Notes: generated from the sequence alone by a model not told the origin. A stretch of 64,000 nucleotides of DNA from Siphonodentalium dalli (GCA_032622095.1 CP136069.1:19979326-20043325); one strand, 5' to 3'. Shown: positions 1 through 11,625, counted from the stretch's first letter. Translations and numbers: made by a program.

Positions 1-450
1 CTGGAAGGGTCATGGACGGATCAGGTCGTGACCCCGACCTGATATTGACCTTCAAAATGGTCAATTCAAGGTCAAATCTGGCGGATTTCGACGAATTGTT
101 TTACCTAGGATACTTATGTCCGAGGAGTGTTTTGGATGGGTCAAATCGTGAAAACGACCTTACCTTGACTTTCAAAATGGTAAATGCAATGCCAAATCGG
201 GTAAAACTAGCGGATTTCGGCGATATTTGATACCTAGGGGTGCTTTTATCCGGGGAGTGTTTTGGACGGGTCAAATCGTTACCATAATCTGAACTTGACC
301 TTCAAAATGGTCAATTCACGTGTACTTTTGTCCGATGAGTGTATTGGACGGGTCAAATCGTGACCCTGACCTGACCTTTATCTTCAAAATAGTCATTTCA
401 AGGTCAAATCGGGTCCAATTTCGGATGCCAATTGCGGGCTATTCTGCTAG
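1..450 (+). mobile_element. Helitron unit (5' end outside window)
   Basis: This is the tail of a non-autonomous Helitron. It ends in GGGCTATTCTGCTAG, with CTAG at 447-450 followed by T. Inside are about four diverged copies of an 80-130-bp module that starts near GGACGGGTCAAATCGTGACC and contains TGACCTTGACC and TTCAAGGTCAAATC. The same sequence recurs at 3156-3605. Reading frames in it are open only because the module is repeated, and I see no protein homology. Confidence 0.7.
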
Positions 451-964
451 TATATCTCATATATATTTTGAAGACCTCTGTCTGTCTGTCTGTCTGTTTG
501 TTTGTCTGTCTGTCATTTATACAAATCTACGATTCTCGACCGATCGGGACGAAACTTGGTACGTGTGTGTAGTTTGACCAGGCGGTGGTCGTTGTCGTAT
601 TGGCGAGCCCATGCGACGCCCGTGCAGCGCATGTGCAGACAAGATCTCGGAAATGGGTGGAGCTATCGAATTGAAATTTGGTATGTGAATGTATCTTGCC
701 CCGAATACGAATTTTATCGGGTCGCCGAGCCCGTGCGACGAGAGCTTCGCGCATGCGCAGACCAGATCTCGGAAACGGGTGGAGCTATCGACTTTAAATT
801 TGCTATGTGAATGTATCTTGCCCCGGATACGAATTTTATCGGATCGCCGAGCCGGTGCGACGCCAGCTTCGCGCAAGCGCAGACCAGATCTCGGAAACGG
901 GTGGATCTATCGACTTGAAATTTGGTTTTTGAATAGCCCGGTCAACGTCGGGCTCATCGGCTAG
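451..964 (+). mobile_element. Short Helitron unit with TCTG microsatellite head
   Basis: The unit starts right after the preceding CTAG with TATATCTCATATATATTTTG, then a (TCTG/TTTG)n run at about 474-513. It ends in GTCGGGCTCATCGGCTAG with CTAG at 961-964. The middle (about 556-925) is three copies of a ~122-bp module containing AGATCTCGGAAACGGGTGGA and GCCGAGCC.GTGCGACG. This unit is absent between the homologous neighbours at 3605/3606, so it was either gained here or lost there. Confidence 0.65.
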
Positions 965-2217
965 TACTATATATTTTGTGACTTCCGTTTATATATATGT
1001 GTGTACTTTATAGAATCGAAAACGAATGGTCGGATCGAGCTCAAACATCGTCTATAAGGGTAAAAACCCACGGGGATCGTCCCCGTCGCATTTTGGACAA
1101 GCTCAGAGCACCGCTACTCCCTTCCCAATCATCAAAATCACCGCAAAAGACACTTCGGGGGTTAACGCATCAACGATCTTTATATTGACCGTATTTGGAG
1201 TCGTTAGCCGACAAACGCTCTTTATTGCCATCGACGTTGCTAAACCGTTAACCATGCGTACGAAACTACGGACGCGAAACGCGAAATGCATTTATCTCGA
1301 TTAAAAAGGCAGAATTAACTTGTGTGATTCTTATGTATGTCGTTCCTAGGAACGGGGGAAATTTTCAATCATACCTCTTTTAGGGACGGGTACTGCGTGT
1401 TGTGTGAAAACAAAAATGCGTGTTGTGTGATTCTTATGTCTGGGGGAAATTTCATCGGGTCAGTTTTTCCGCCAGATGTACCTTAAATCATACCTATTTT
1501 AGGGACGGGTACTGCGTGTTTAGTGATTCTTATGTCTTCTTCATCTTAATCGGGTAAAAAACGTCTACTCGGATAAAAAATTTCAATCCAGTAAATTAAA
1601 AATGCACATCTAACTCATGTTATAAACAAAAAATTAATATTAACTCATTGAGAACAAAAATTTAATTGCGGGGGTATCATAATTTCTCTTGATTAAAAAG
1701 TCTTGTTCCTAGGAACGGGGAAGTTTAGGACCGGTACCCTGAATTAACTCATTGAATCGACATAGCTAAACGACTACCTCCATGCGTAAAATACGGATGC
1801 GGCACGAAATGCATTTATCTCGATTAAAAAGGCAGAATTGATCTAAGAGGCGTAACTCTACATTCTGGTTAATTGACTGTCCGCTCTTTGCGGGGCTATC
1901 ATAATTTCTCTTGATTAAAAAGTCTGTTGTTCCTAGGAACGGGGAAGTTTAGGACGGGTACCATGAATTAACTCATTGAAAAACAAAGATTGCGTTGTCT
2001 GTCGTTCCTAGGAAGGGGGGATTTCATCGGGTCAATTTTTCCGCCAGAAAAAAGCACAATTAACACATGGAAAAACAAAGAATTAAATTCAAAAATTCAA
2101 AAAAACATAAATTAAATTTAAAAAACATTAAATTAATATTAAAAAAATAAAAATAAAAATAATTTAAAAAATGTCATGTTTCTGACCAACCACGCCAGTG
2201 GCGGGCTAACCTGCTAG
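965..2217 (+). mobile_element. Helitron unit, non-autonomous
   Basis: Starts TACTATATATTTTGTGAC after CTAG and ends at CTAG 2214-2217, preceded by the hairpin CGCCAGTGGCG and GGGCTAACCTG. The first ~650 bp match the unit at 3606-4361. It carries several copies of the palindrome GTTCCTAGGAAC in the context CGTTCCTAGGAACGGGG, and an AT-rich 3' third. No Rep/helicase coding is visible. Confidence 0.8.
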
Positions 2218-3045
2218 TCTACTATATATTTTGAGACTTCCGTATATATATGTGTGTGTGTGTGTGGGTACTTCATAGAATCGAAAACGGCTGCGCGGAT
2301 CGAGCTCAAATTTCCTATATAAGGGTAAAAACCCACGGGGATCGTCCACGTCGCATTTTGGACAAGATCAGAGCACTGCGTCTTCCTTCCCAGTCAAAAA
2401 AAATGGCACCGTGGAAGTTAACACACCAATGCTCCTTATATATTCCATATTGGGAGATTTAACCGGTTAACGCTCTTTATAGTCATCGACGTATCGATCT
2501 AAGAAGCGTAACTCTACATTTTTATTAGTTTTCGCAATGTGATTCTTACGTCTGGGTCTCGGCGTGTGCGTCATTATACAGACATGAGCGTGTTATGTGA
2601 TTCTTACGTACCCAGGGCTTCCTGGGAACGCGGATCGGATCAGTTTTTCCGCCCTAGGTGATTTTCACCTCGAAACGGGTACCCACAAATTATATATATG
2701 CGTGTTTTGTGATTCTTACGTACTTAGGGCTTCCTAAGAACGCGGATCGGGTCAGTTTTTTCCGCCCTAGGCGATTTTCACCTCGAAACGGGTACCCACA
2801 AATTATATATATGTGTGCATGTGTCCTTTATAGACTCGAACCGATTGCGCTTACACTTGCTACCTACGGGAAGTGTCATGGACGGGTTAAATTGTGACCC
2901 CGACCTGACATTGACCTTGAAAATGATCAATTCAAGGTCAAATAGGGTAAAATATTGAAAAACCAAAATTAAAAAATTAAATTAATTAAAAAAATAAATT
3001 GTCATGTTTCTGACGAACGCCGCCAGTGGCGGGCTAACCTGCTAG
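2218..3045 (+). mobile_element. Helitron unit, non-autonomous
   Basis: Starts TCTACTATATATTTTGAGAC exactly after the CTAG of the previous unit and ends at CTAG 3042-3045 behind the hairpin CCGCCAGTGGCGG. Near 2640-2810 a ~120-bp block (TTTTTCCGCCCTAGG, then CGAAACGGGTACCCACAAATT) is tandemly duplicated. Confidence 0.85.
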
Positions 3046-3605
3046 TCTACTATATATTTTGAGACATACGTATATAAATGTGTGTGTATCCTTTATAGAC
3101 TCGAAAACAGCTCGACCGATTGAGCCCAAACTTGCTACCTAGGGGTACTTTTGTCCGGGAAGGGCCATGGACGGATCAGGTCGTGACCCCGACCTGATAT
3201 TGACCTTAAAAATGTTCAATTCATGGTCAAATCTGGCGGATTTCGACGATTTGTTTTACCTAGGATACTTATGTCCGAGGAGTGTTTTGGATGGGTCAAA
3301 TCGTGACCACGACTTTACCTTGACTTTCAGAATGGTAAATTCAAGGACAAATCGGGTAAAACTGGCGGATTTCGGCGATATTTGATACCTAGGGGTACTT
3401 TTATCCGGAGAGTGTTTTGGACGGGTCAAATCGTTACCATGACCTGAACTTGACCTTCAAAATGGTCAATTCACGTGTACTTTTGTCCGGTGAGTGTATT
3501 GGACGGGTCAAATCGTGACCCTGACCTGACCTTTATCTTCAAAATAGTCATTTCAAGGTCAAATCGGGTCCAATTTCGGATGCCAATTGCGGGCTATTCT
3601 GCTAG
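3046..3605 (+). mobile_element. Helitron unit, copy of the unit at window start
   Basis: Starts TCTACTATATATTTTGAGAC and ends CTAG at 3602-3605. From 3156 on it is a close copy of 1-450, at an offset of 3,155 bp. It contains the same GACC/GGTCA-rich modules. Confidence 0.8.
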
Positions 3606-4361
3606 TATATACTATATATTTTGAGACTTCCGTTTATATATATGTGTGTACTTTATAGAATCGAAAACGAATTGTCGGATCGAGCTCAAACTTCGTATAT
3701 AAGCGTAAAAACCCACGGGGATCGTCCACGTCGCATTTTGGACAAACTCAGAGCGCCGCTTCTCCCTTCCCAATCATCAAAATCACCGCAAACGACACTT
3801 CGGGGGTTAAGGCATCAACGATCTTTATATTGACCGTATTTGGAGTCGTTGCTAAACGGTTAACCATGCGTACGAAACTACGGACGCGAAATGCATTTAT
3901 CTCGATTAAAAAGGCAGAATTAACGTGTTGTGTGATTCTTATGTCTGTCGTTCCTAGGAACGGGGGAAATTTTCAATCATACCTCTTTTAGGGACGGGTA
4001 CTGCGTGTTGTGTGAAAAAAAAATGCGTGTTGTGTGATTCTTATGTCTGGGGGAAATTTCATCGGGTCAGTTTTTCCGCCCGATGTACCTTCAATCATAC
4101 CTATTTTAGGGACGGGTACTGCGTGTTTAGTGATTCTTATGTCTTCTTCATCTTAATCGGGTAAAATAATGTCTACTCGGATAAAAAATTTCAATCCAGT
4201 AAATTAAAAATGCACATTTAACTCATGTTATAAACAAAACATTAATATTAACTCACTGAGAAAAAAAAAATTAATTATAAAATTAATTAACAAATTAATT
4301 AAAAAAATTAAAATTTGTCATGTTTCTGACGAACGCCGCCAGTGGCGAGCTAACCTGCTAG
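3606..4361 (+). mobile_element. Helitron unit, copy of the 965-2217 unit
   Basis: Starts TATATACTATATATTTTGAG and ends CTAG 4358-4361 after CCGCCAGTGGCG. It matches 965-1660 closely. Relative to that copy it lacks a 33-bp stretch near 3850 (around 1206-1238 in the other copy). The deleted piece ends in CGTT, as does the retained sequence before it, which suggests slippage. Confidence 0.8.
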
Positions 4362-5109
4362 TCTGCTATATATTTTGAGAACTATGTATATAAATATATT
4401 TATGTGTACTTTATAGAATCGAAAACGGCTGCACCGATCGAGACCAAACTTCCCATCTAAGGGTAAAAAGCCACGGGAATGGTCGTCGCGCGTTTTGGAG
4501 AAGCTCCCAGCACACATTCTCCACACTCAGTCACAAAAACGGCACTGTGGAGTTAATCGCGTTGATAGTTAAAGAGCGTTCGTGTCCACAGTGTCGTTGA
4601 TAAAGAGCGTCTATATACACGACGAGTATAAATACGGCTCCATTGACCGTCTCGATGCGAAATTTCGTACTTAATTTCGTACTTAGGGCTTCCTAGGAAT
4701 AGTGTAGATTTTCATCGGGCCAGTTTTTCCGCCCGATGTGATCTTCTCCTTGTAACGGGTACCCAGAAATGTGTGTGTCCTTTATAGACTCGAACAGATT
4801 GAGATCAAACTTGCTACCTACGGGAAGTGTCATGGACGGGTTAAATTGTGAACCCGACCTGACCTTGACCTTGAAAATTATCAATTCAATGTAAAAATTG
4901 AATCTGGTCAAATTGAAAAAAAAAAATTATTAAAAAATTAACTCATAAAAACAAAAAATTCAATAACAAAATTTATTTAAAAAGCCATTGAATTAAAAAG
5001 GCACAATTAACTCATTGAAAAACTAAAAATTCAATAAAAAAAATAATTAAAACAATTAAAAATTGTCATGTTTCTGACGATTGCCGCCAGTGACGGGCTA
5101 ACCTGCTAG
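4362..5109 (+). mobile_element. Helitron unit, non-autonomous, subtype with TATA-like box
   Basis: Starts TCTGCTATATATTTTGAGA (one mismatch to the array consensus) and ends CTAG 5106-5109. It shares with the next two units a block containing TTAATCGCGTTGATAGTTAA, AAAGAGCG and GAGTATAAATACGG. The TATAAATA at 4627-4634 looks like a TATA box, but no coding region follows. Confidence 0.8.
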
Positions 5110-5803
5110 TCTACTATATATTTTGAGAACTACGTATATATGTATATATATATATATATATATATAGTCGCTAAAGACTCCAAAACGGCTGGCACGATTA
5201 AGCTCAAACTTCACATCTAAGGGTGAAAACCCATGGGAATGGTCGTCGCGGCGTTTTGGAGAAGCTCCCAGCACACATTCTCCACACTCAGTCACAAAAA
5301 CGGCACTGTGGGGTTAATCGCGTTGATAGTTAAAGAGCGTTCGTGTCCACAGTGTCGTTGATAAAGAGCGTCTATATACACGACGAGTATAAATACGGCT
5401 CCATTGACCGTCTCGATGCGAAATTTCGTTCTTAATTGTTCCGCCCGATGTGATCTTCACCTTGTAACGGGTACCCAGAAATGTGTGTGTCCTTTATAGA
5501 CTCGAACCGATTGAGCTCAAACTTGCTACCTACGGGAAGTGTCATGGACGGGTTAAATTGTGAACCCGACCTGACCTTGACCTTGAAAATTATCAATTCA
5601 AGGTCAAATCTGGTCAAATTGAAAAAAAAAATTTAATTAAAAAATTAACTCATAAAAACAAAAAATTCAATACAAAAATTTATTTAAAAAGCCAGTGAAT
5701 TAAAAAGGCACAATTAACTCATTGAAAAACAAAAAATTAATTAAAAATATTTAAAATTGTCATGTTTCTGACGATTGCCGCCAGTGGCAGGCTAACCTGC
5801 TAG
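5110..5803 (+). mobile_element. Helitron unit, non-autonomous, TATA-like subtype
   Basis: Starts TCTACTATATATTTTGAGAA and ends CTAG 5800-5803 behind CCGCCAGTGGC. A (TA)n run lies at about 5144-5166. It has the same internal block as 4362-5109, with TATAAATA at 5388-5395. Confidence 0.85.
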
Positions 5804-6403
5804 TCTACTATATATTTTGAGACTTCCGTATATTTGTACTTTATAGAATCGAAAACGGCTGCACCGATCGAGACAAAACTTCCCATCTAAGGGTAAAAAC
5901 CCACGGGAAAGGTCGACGAGGTGTTCTTCACTCCCAGTCACAACAACGGCAATGTGGGGTTAATCGCGTTGATATTTAAAGAGCATTCGTATCCACAGTG
6001 TCGTTGATAAAGAGCATCTATATACACGATGAGTATAAATACGGCTCCATTGACAGTCTCGATGCGAAATTTCGTACTTAATTTCGTACTTAGGGCTTCC
6101 AAGGAACGCGGGAAATTTTCATCGGGTCAGTTTTTCCACCCGACGTGATCTTCACCTTGAAACGGGTACCCACAAATGATATAAAGGTGTGTGTCCTTTA
6201 TAGACTCGAACCGATTGAGCTCAAACTTGCTACCTACGGGAAGTGTCATGGACGGGTTAAATTGCGACCCCGACCTGACCTGAATTAAAAAAAATTATTT
6301 TAAAAACCATTAAATTAAAAGGCACAATTAATTCATTGAAAAAAAAATTTTAATTAAAAAATTAATTCTGACGATTGCCGCCAGTGACGAGCTAACCTGC
6401 TAG
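5804..6403 (+). mobile_element. Helitron unit, non-autonomous, TATA-like subtype
   Basis: Starts TCTACTATATATTTTGAGAC and ends CTAG 6400-6403. It is a shorter relative of the two preceding units, with TATAAATA at 6034-6041. Differences between the three are scattered substitutions and small indels. Confidence 0.85.
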
Positions 6404-7219
6404 TCTACTATATATTTTGAGAACTACGTATATATGTATATATATAGTCGCTAAAGACTCCAAAACGGCTGGCACGATTGAGCTCAAACTTCACATCTAA
6501 GGGTGAAAACCCATGGGAATGGTCGTCGCGGCGTTTTGGAGAAGCTCTGAGCACTCATTCTACACTCACAATCATCAAAATAACCGTCCTCGGCACTGCG
6601 GGGGTTAAGGCAGCCACGCTCTTTATATTGACCAAATTTGGCGTTGTTAACCGAGAAACGCTCTTTATTGCTGTCGGCGTTGCTAAACGGTTACATATGC
6701 GTACGAAACTACGGATGCAAAACGCACCGGAACGGCGGAATGCATTTATCTTGATTAAAAAGGCAGAATTAACTCATTGGAAAACAACAAATGCGTGTCG
6801 TGTGATTATTATGTATGTCGTTTCTAGGAACGGGGGAGATTTTCATCGAATCATGCCTCTTTTAGGGACGGGTACCATAATTTATCTTCATTAAAAAGGC
6901 CGAATTAACTCATTGAAGAAAAAAAAATGCGTGTTGTGTGATTCTTATGTCTGTCGTTCTTAGAAAGGGGGAGAATTTCATCGGGTCAGTTTTTTCGCCC
7001 TAGGGACGGATACCATAATTTCTCTTGATTAAAAAGGCAGAATTAACTCATTGAAAAAAAAAAATTTAAATTAAAAAATTAAAAAGGCAGAATTAACTCA
7101 TTGAATAACAACAAATAAAATAAAATAATTCATTATTAAAAAAAATTTAAATTAAAAAGAAATAATAAAAAAATGTCATGTTTCTGACCAACCACGCCAG
7201 TGGCGGGCTAACCTGCTAG
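6404..7219 (+). mobile_element. Helitron unit, non-autonomous, with a 138-codon open frame
   Basis: Starts TCTACTATATATTTTGAGAA and ends CTAG 7216-7219 after CGCCAGTGGCGGGCTAACCTG. The frame at 6478-6894 (138 codons) shares a ~45-residue stretch with the frame at 1026-1304, both containing FGVV and MRTKLR. I see no known domain and no coding signature beyond openness, so I treat it as repeat DNA that happens to be open. Confidence 0.8.
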
Positions 7220-8305
7220 TCTATACTATATATTTTGAGACTTCCGTATGTGTGTGTACTTTATAGAATCGGAAACGGCTGGCTCGAATGAGTTCAAACT
7301 TCCAATCTAAGGGTAAAAAACCACGAACACCGTAGTTGTCGCGTTTTGGAGAAGCTCTGAGCACCCTTTATCCACTCCCAAATCACCGCAAAGGCACGGC
7401 GTGGGTTAATCAAGTGATTATTTAATGAGCGTTTGTTTTTGACGCATCGCTATAAAGAGCGTCTGTTTACCATTCAACGTTATTAGCATCTGCAGAGAGA
7501 TATACGGGAACATTGAGTGGTTTCCTATGCGGGGAGATTTATTGGATGCCATAGTACTCTTACAACATCATTGTTATAGTATGTATGACACTTAGGTCAG
7601 GGCTTAGGGGGGTAGTTATAGGCATAATGCTTCTCGGAAATCCCGGTTACAAACCAACACTCACAATTTCGTATTTACGCAAACGTATACGGGAACAAGT
7701 GCTTTCCTATTTTTAGAACGCAACACATGATCCAAAACAAAATTACGTCGCGTTGGTGATGGCGTTCACGACGGGATTAATTGACTGTCCGCTCTTTGCG
7801 AGGATGGGGTTCACGACGGGATTAACTTTGAGGGGACTATTGACCATCTCGTAGGGGTGGACAACCTCTGTCAGGGACTGCTCAATGGTCACGAGCAGGT
7901 TAAAAAAAATCATACCTCTTCTGGGTCTGGGCGTGTATAGACATGAGCGTGTTGTGTTCATAAGAACGCGGAGCATGTTGTGTTCCTAAGAACGCGGATC
8001 GGGTAAGTTTTTCCGCCCTAGGTGATCTCAAACTTCGTATATAAGTGTAAAAACACACGGGGATCGTCGACGTCGCATTGTGTGAAACATTATTATGTCT
8101 GTCGTTCCTAGGAACGGGGGAATTTTTCATCGGGTCAGTCTTAACCTTCAAACGGGTACCCACAAATTATATATTGTGACCCCGACATGACCTTGACCTT
8201 GAAAATATTGAAAAATCCAATATTAGCTCATTGAAAAACACAAACAAAACATAAAACATTGTCATGTTTCTGACCAAGCACGTCAGTGGCGGGCTAACCT
8301 GCTAG
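7220..8305 (+). mobile_element. Helitron unit, non-autonomous, most diverged internally
   Basis: Starts TCTATACTATATATTTTGAG and ends CTAG 8302-8305 behind CGTCAGTGGCGGGCTAACCTG. The 5' 200 bp and the 3' 350 bp resemble neighbouring units. The middle (about 7500-7900) is not seen in the others and has no recognisable coding content. Confidence 0.75.
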
Positions 8306-8585
8306 TCTACTATATATTTTGAGATCTCCGTATATATATATATGTACTTTATAGAATCGAAAACGGCTGGACCGATTGACCTCAAACTTCCTATCTAAGG
8401 GTAAAATCACACGGGACGCGTCGTCGCGGCGTTTTGGAGAAGTTCCGAGCACCCGTTCTCCACATCAGTCACAAAAATGACCGTCCTTGGCACTGTGGGG
8501 CTAATCGCGTTGGTAGTCAAAGAGCTCTCGTATCCGCAGTGTCGTTGATAGAGAGCGTATGCGTGTAGTCTGATTCTTACGTCTG
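8306..8585 (+). mobile_element. Last Helitron unit, 3' end missing
   Basis: Starts TCTACTATATATTTTGAGAT directly after CTAG and matches other units (TCGCGTTGGTAGTCAAAGAG, CGTTTTGGAGAAG) until about 8585. There the sequence changes into a minisatellite without a CTAG end. The array therefore stops by truncation, or its end has been replaced by the minisatellite. Confidence 0.65.
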
Positions 8586-8589
8586 GATG

Positions 8590-9300
8590 GTGCCAGCGAG
8601 CGGTTGAAATGGGGTATGGATTCCGGGGTGCGGGTTGGGGGGGGTTTCTATTGTGAAAATCTCGAAAATGTTCCATAACGAATTTTGACCCACCTCCTCT
8701 CGGGTGGTACCCCTGGGTGAGGGTGTTTCTATTTGATATTTCGGCGGGCCACCCACACATTTTTGCAAATAAGGAATAAAATGGTCCATACCCCATTTTC
8801 ACCCTGATCGGGGTGGTACTCCTAGGGATGATGGTGTGTGTTTCGATGGGGTATTTGGGCGTGCTACCCACTCTTGCCGTCAAATTGACCGAAATCGTGA
8901 CCGTTCTCGAAATTAGTCCATACCCCATTTTTACCCCCTAGGTGGTTTCCCGGGTTGAGGGTTGGGCTGTTTCTATGGGGCGATTGGAGTATGGACTATT
9001 TCCCCGGGCCACCCACCCATGCCTTCAAATTGGCTGAAATCCTTACCGGTCTCGAAAATGGTCCATATCCCATGTGCACCCCCTCGGTGGTACCCCCGGA
9101 TGTGAGGGTGGGTGTCTCTATGGGTTATTTGAAACGGGCCACCCACCCATACCATCAAATTGGCCGAAATCGTTAGTTATCGAAAATAGTCCATACTCCA
9201 TCCCCCTCTCAGTGTGGTACCACCCCCCCCCCCCGGTGAGGGCTGGGGTTTTTCTAGTGGGTATACGGGCGGGCCACCAATCCATGCCGTTAAATTGACC
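8590..9300. repeat. Minisatellite, ~113-145-bp unit, about five copies
   Basis: Diverged units contain CTCGAAAATGGTCCATACCC, a GGTGGTACCCC block, GAGGGTGGGTGTTTCTATGG and GGGCCACCCACCCATGC. The TCCATA landmark falls at about 8672, 8785, 8917, 9062 and 9190. Frames across it are repeat artefacts. A C11-12 run lies near 9223. Confidence 0.8.
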
Positions 9301-11575
9301 GAAAGAAACATTTTTGTGAATGAGGAATCAGTTCCAAAAGTCATGTTCGTGTCGAACGTGTCAAGCTGTTCAGTCCGATCTCTCCATGCTCTCAGTCGCC
9401 AAAGCGACCTCCAAACGAGCGAATTGCAAAAAAAAAACTATAGAGCAAGAAATCATCCATCACACTGGCATATGTTTTGTTACAAGTTATCTCATAAACG
9501 CCTCCCCCAATTAAAAAAAAACACTCCCATATACGCGAAGAAACAACAAAACTGGGTTCAACTACACTAAAACCCAGTTTTACTCCCGTAAAACCCAGTT
9601 TTACTCCCGTAAGTTTTACTCCTACTTAAACATAATTTAAACTGGAGTAAAACCTGGTCCAGAATAAAACCTAGTCTAAACCAGAGATGTCGATTCGGAC
9701 CTCAGAATGTCTGGAGAAAATCCTAATACCAGTACCGAGATTTTCTCTTTCCTCGCGTGTTTTATCAACTTGAACACATCTGGTTACCGATATCTAAACT
9801 CCCCCATGCATGTAACTTCAAAGCAAAACTCGCTACATCGATCACCCGTGTCACATCACAATGAGGTTGTGTTTCGAATGTAACACATACATATAGCATA
9901 TCCCCTCTTCAAGGAAATATAGCTGATAAAACTATGTTTTCCTATAGATTGCTTCGAACGACAGAATTCGTTGCCATGCAAGATGCAATTTAGCTGGTGT
10001 TGTTACTGGAACAATATGCAATCGATATTACCGATTTCGCAATTTCCCTAATTAATATTCTTCAGTGTTATAATAAAACTTAGTATTTTCAGTTTACAAT
10101 CCTAATGATTCCACATACTAGCGCTTTTTATCAGTATTTATGACAAGACTGGAAAGAGAATTTCAAGAAAGTTTGTAAGATCTAAATATCAAAGTTTATA
10201 TAACATTAAGAGGGGTAGTGGCAAAATTGTGCGCGTCGACCAGACACAAACCACTTTGGGGCTAATTACACTCACTAACACACATGCTGGCAAGATAACG
10301 AACGTATTATGTAGCACACATATTTCTGCCATGTATTTCCAATGATTTTGGTATGGAAACTGGGAGGTTAGAGGGGGAACCTTTCATTTCCATTTACTAT
10401 TAATATTGTGCTTAAAGAACATGTTCTTGGTTCCATTCAAATCAGATTTTAATTTGTTGTTGTAAATTGTGTGTGTTGGTCCTAATTATCTGAGAATGGG
10501 CCGGCTGCCATGTATTTTTTATCGAAAAGTCCGGTAGCTCCCTTCTAGATGTGATACAAAACATGCCTGTAAATTTTAAAAACAAAACAATAAATTCTGG
10601 ATGCATGGTGTGCCGATGTATTAAAATTTGATGAAGGCTGCTGGCGGCTATCTTTTAACGGACTTCTGGACATAATCCCATCAAAGATCTTTATGAAGAT
10701 ATTGGTGACGAATACATTATCATGGGAAAAATGTTCTTTTCATGGTTTTTCAAATGCTATCTGTATAGACCCTTTTGTTCAGCAGAATGTTTTCTGGCCT
10801 TTTTAACATATCTGGGGTAAACGGGATTCAAATTACACCTGTATACAAATTGTCCGAATGTCCAGCCGTTTGGTCGACTATAAGCGGACAAACAAACGAA
10901 CAATCAAACATTATTGAGTTTTATTTGTATAGATGGGGTACAATCTAAATAAACATGATACAAATGAAGCCATCTCTCATCGAGCCAAGACTCTAGGCTA
11001 TTTGGTGATTTGAGTGTTGTGTGAAAATATTAATAATGCAGATGATCTTCCCGTAGATTCGTACCCATGCAGCTCTAATCACAGATATATTCCAGAATTG
11101 AAAACAATCTTCAACCTGGAGTCAATCAAGGAGACAACGAAATTATCAATTGCATTGGTAATCGAAAACTTGGTTATGTCAGCTAATTTATGCAGAAAGA
11201 ATTAAGTCATTTGACGACATTCTCATGGAAAATATGCATGGCTTTTCAAAATGATTTCGTCTATTTTCTATAGATTATTTTTGGTAGCCATAATGTTGAC
11301 GATCTCCATCGCGTCATGCCAAGAATATGCTTACTATGTTCTATAATGTTTCATACCAAACTAAGGGAACCGAGCAGGAATTATGACATTGCCAATTCTG
11401 CTGATTAGTGTATGGCAAAAACTGCATTGATACATGCACTGATAGATCCGCGTCGCCTTAAGTTACATGTACTTTTCATTTGGGCAAATAGACTATGGCT
11501 GCTACGAAACGGTGACGTCGTCAACTGGATTAGGCATACAAGGTAAAGGTAAATATTTTTAGTTATCTAATATAT
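9301..11575. other. No gene recognised; AT-rich intergenic DNA
   Basis: I see no gene. The only local structure is at about 9548-9670, where CTGGGTT and AACCCAG(TTTTACTC) motifs repeat in both orientations and can pair. Confidence 0.5.
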
Positions 11576-11625
11576 GCAAGGCTCCCTATGGGGAATTCGC
11601 ATATATAAGAGAATGCATTTACACA
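11576..11625. repeat. Fragment of the AGAGAATGCATT foldback MITE
   Basis: Contains GGCTCCCTATGGGG and CGCATATATAAGAGAATGCA. Both are internal or arm motifs of the complete elements at 50734-51118 and 56244-56700. No terminal GTGACCCGCC is present, so only a relic remains. Confidence 0.5.

Noticed and set aside
1-8585. CRISPR array
   Set aside because: Repeats are hundreds of bases long, in eukaryotic-type DNA, with Helitron ends and no short regular repeat-spacer pattern.
8407-8928. 173-codon minus frame, Pro/Arg/Thr-rich
   Set aside because: It runs across the end of a Helitron unit and a minisatellite; the composition follows the repeat.
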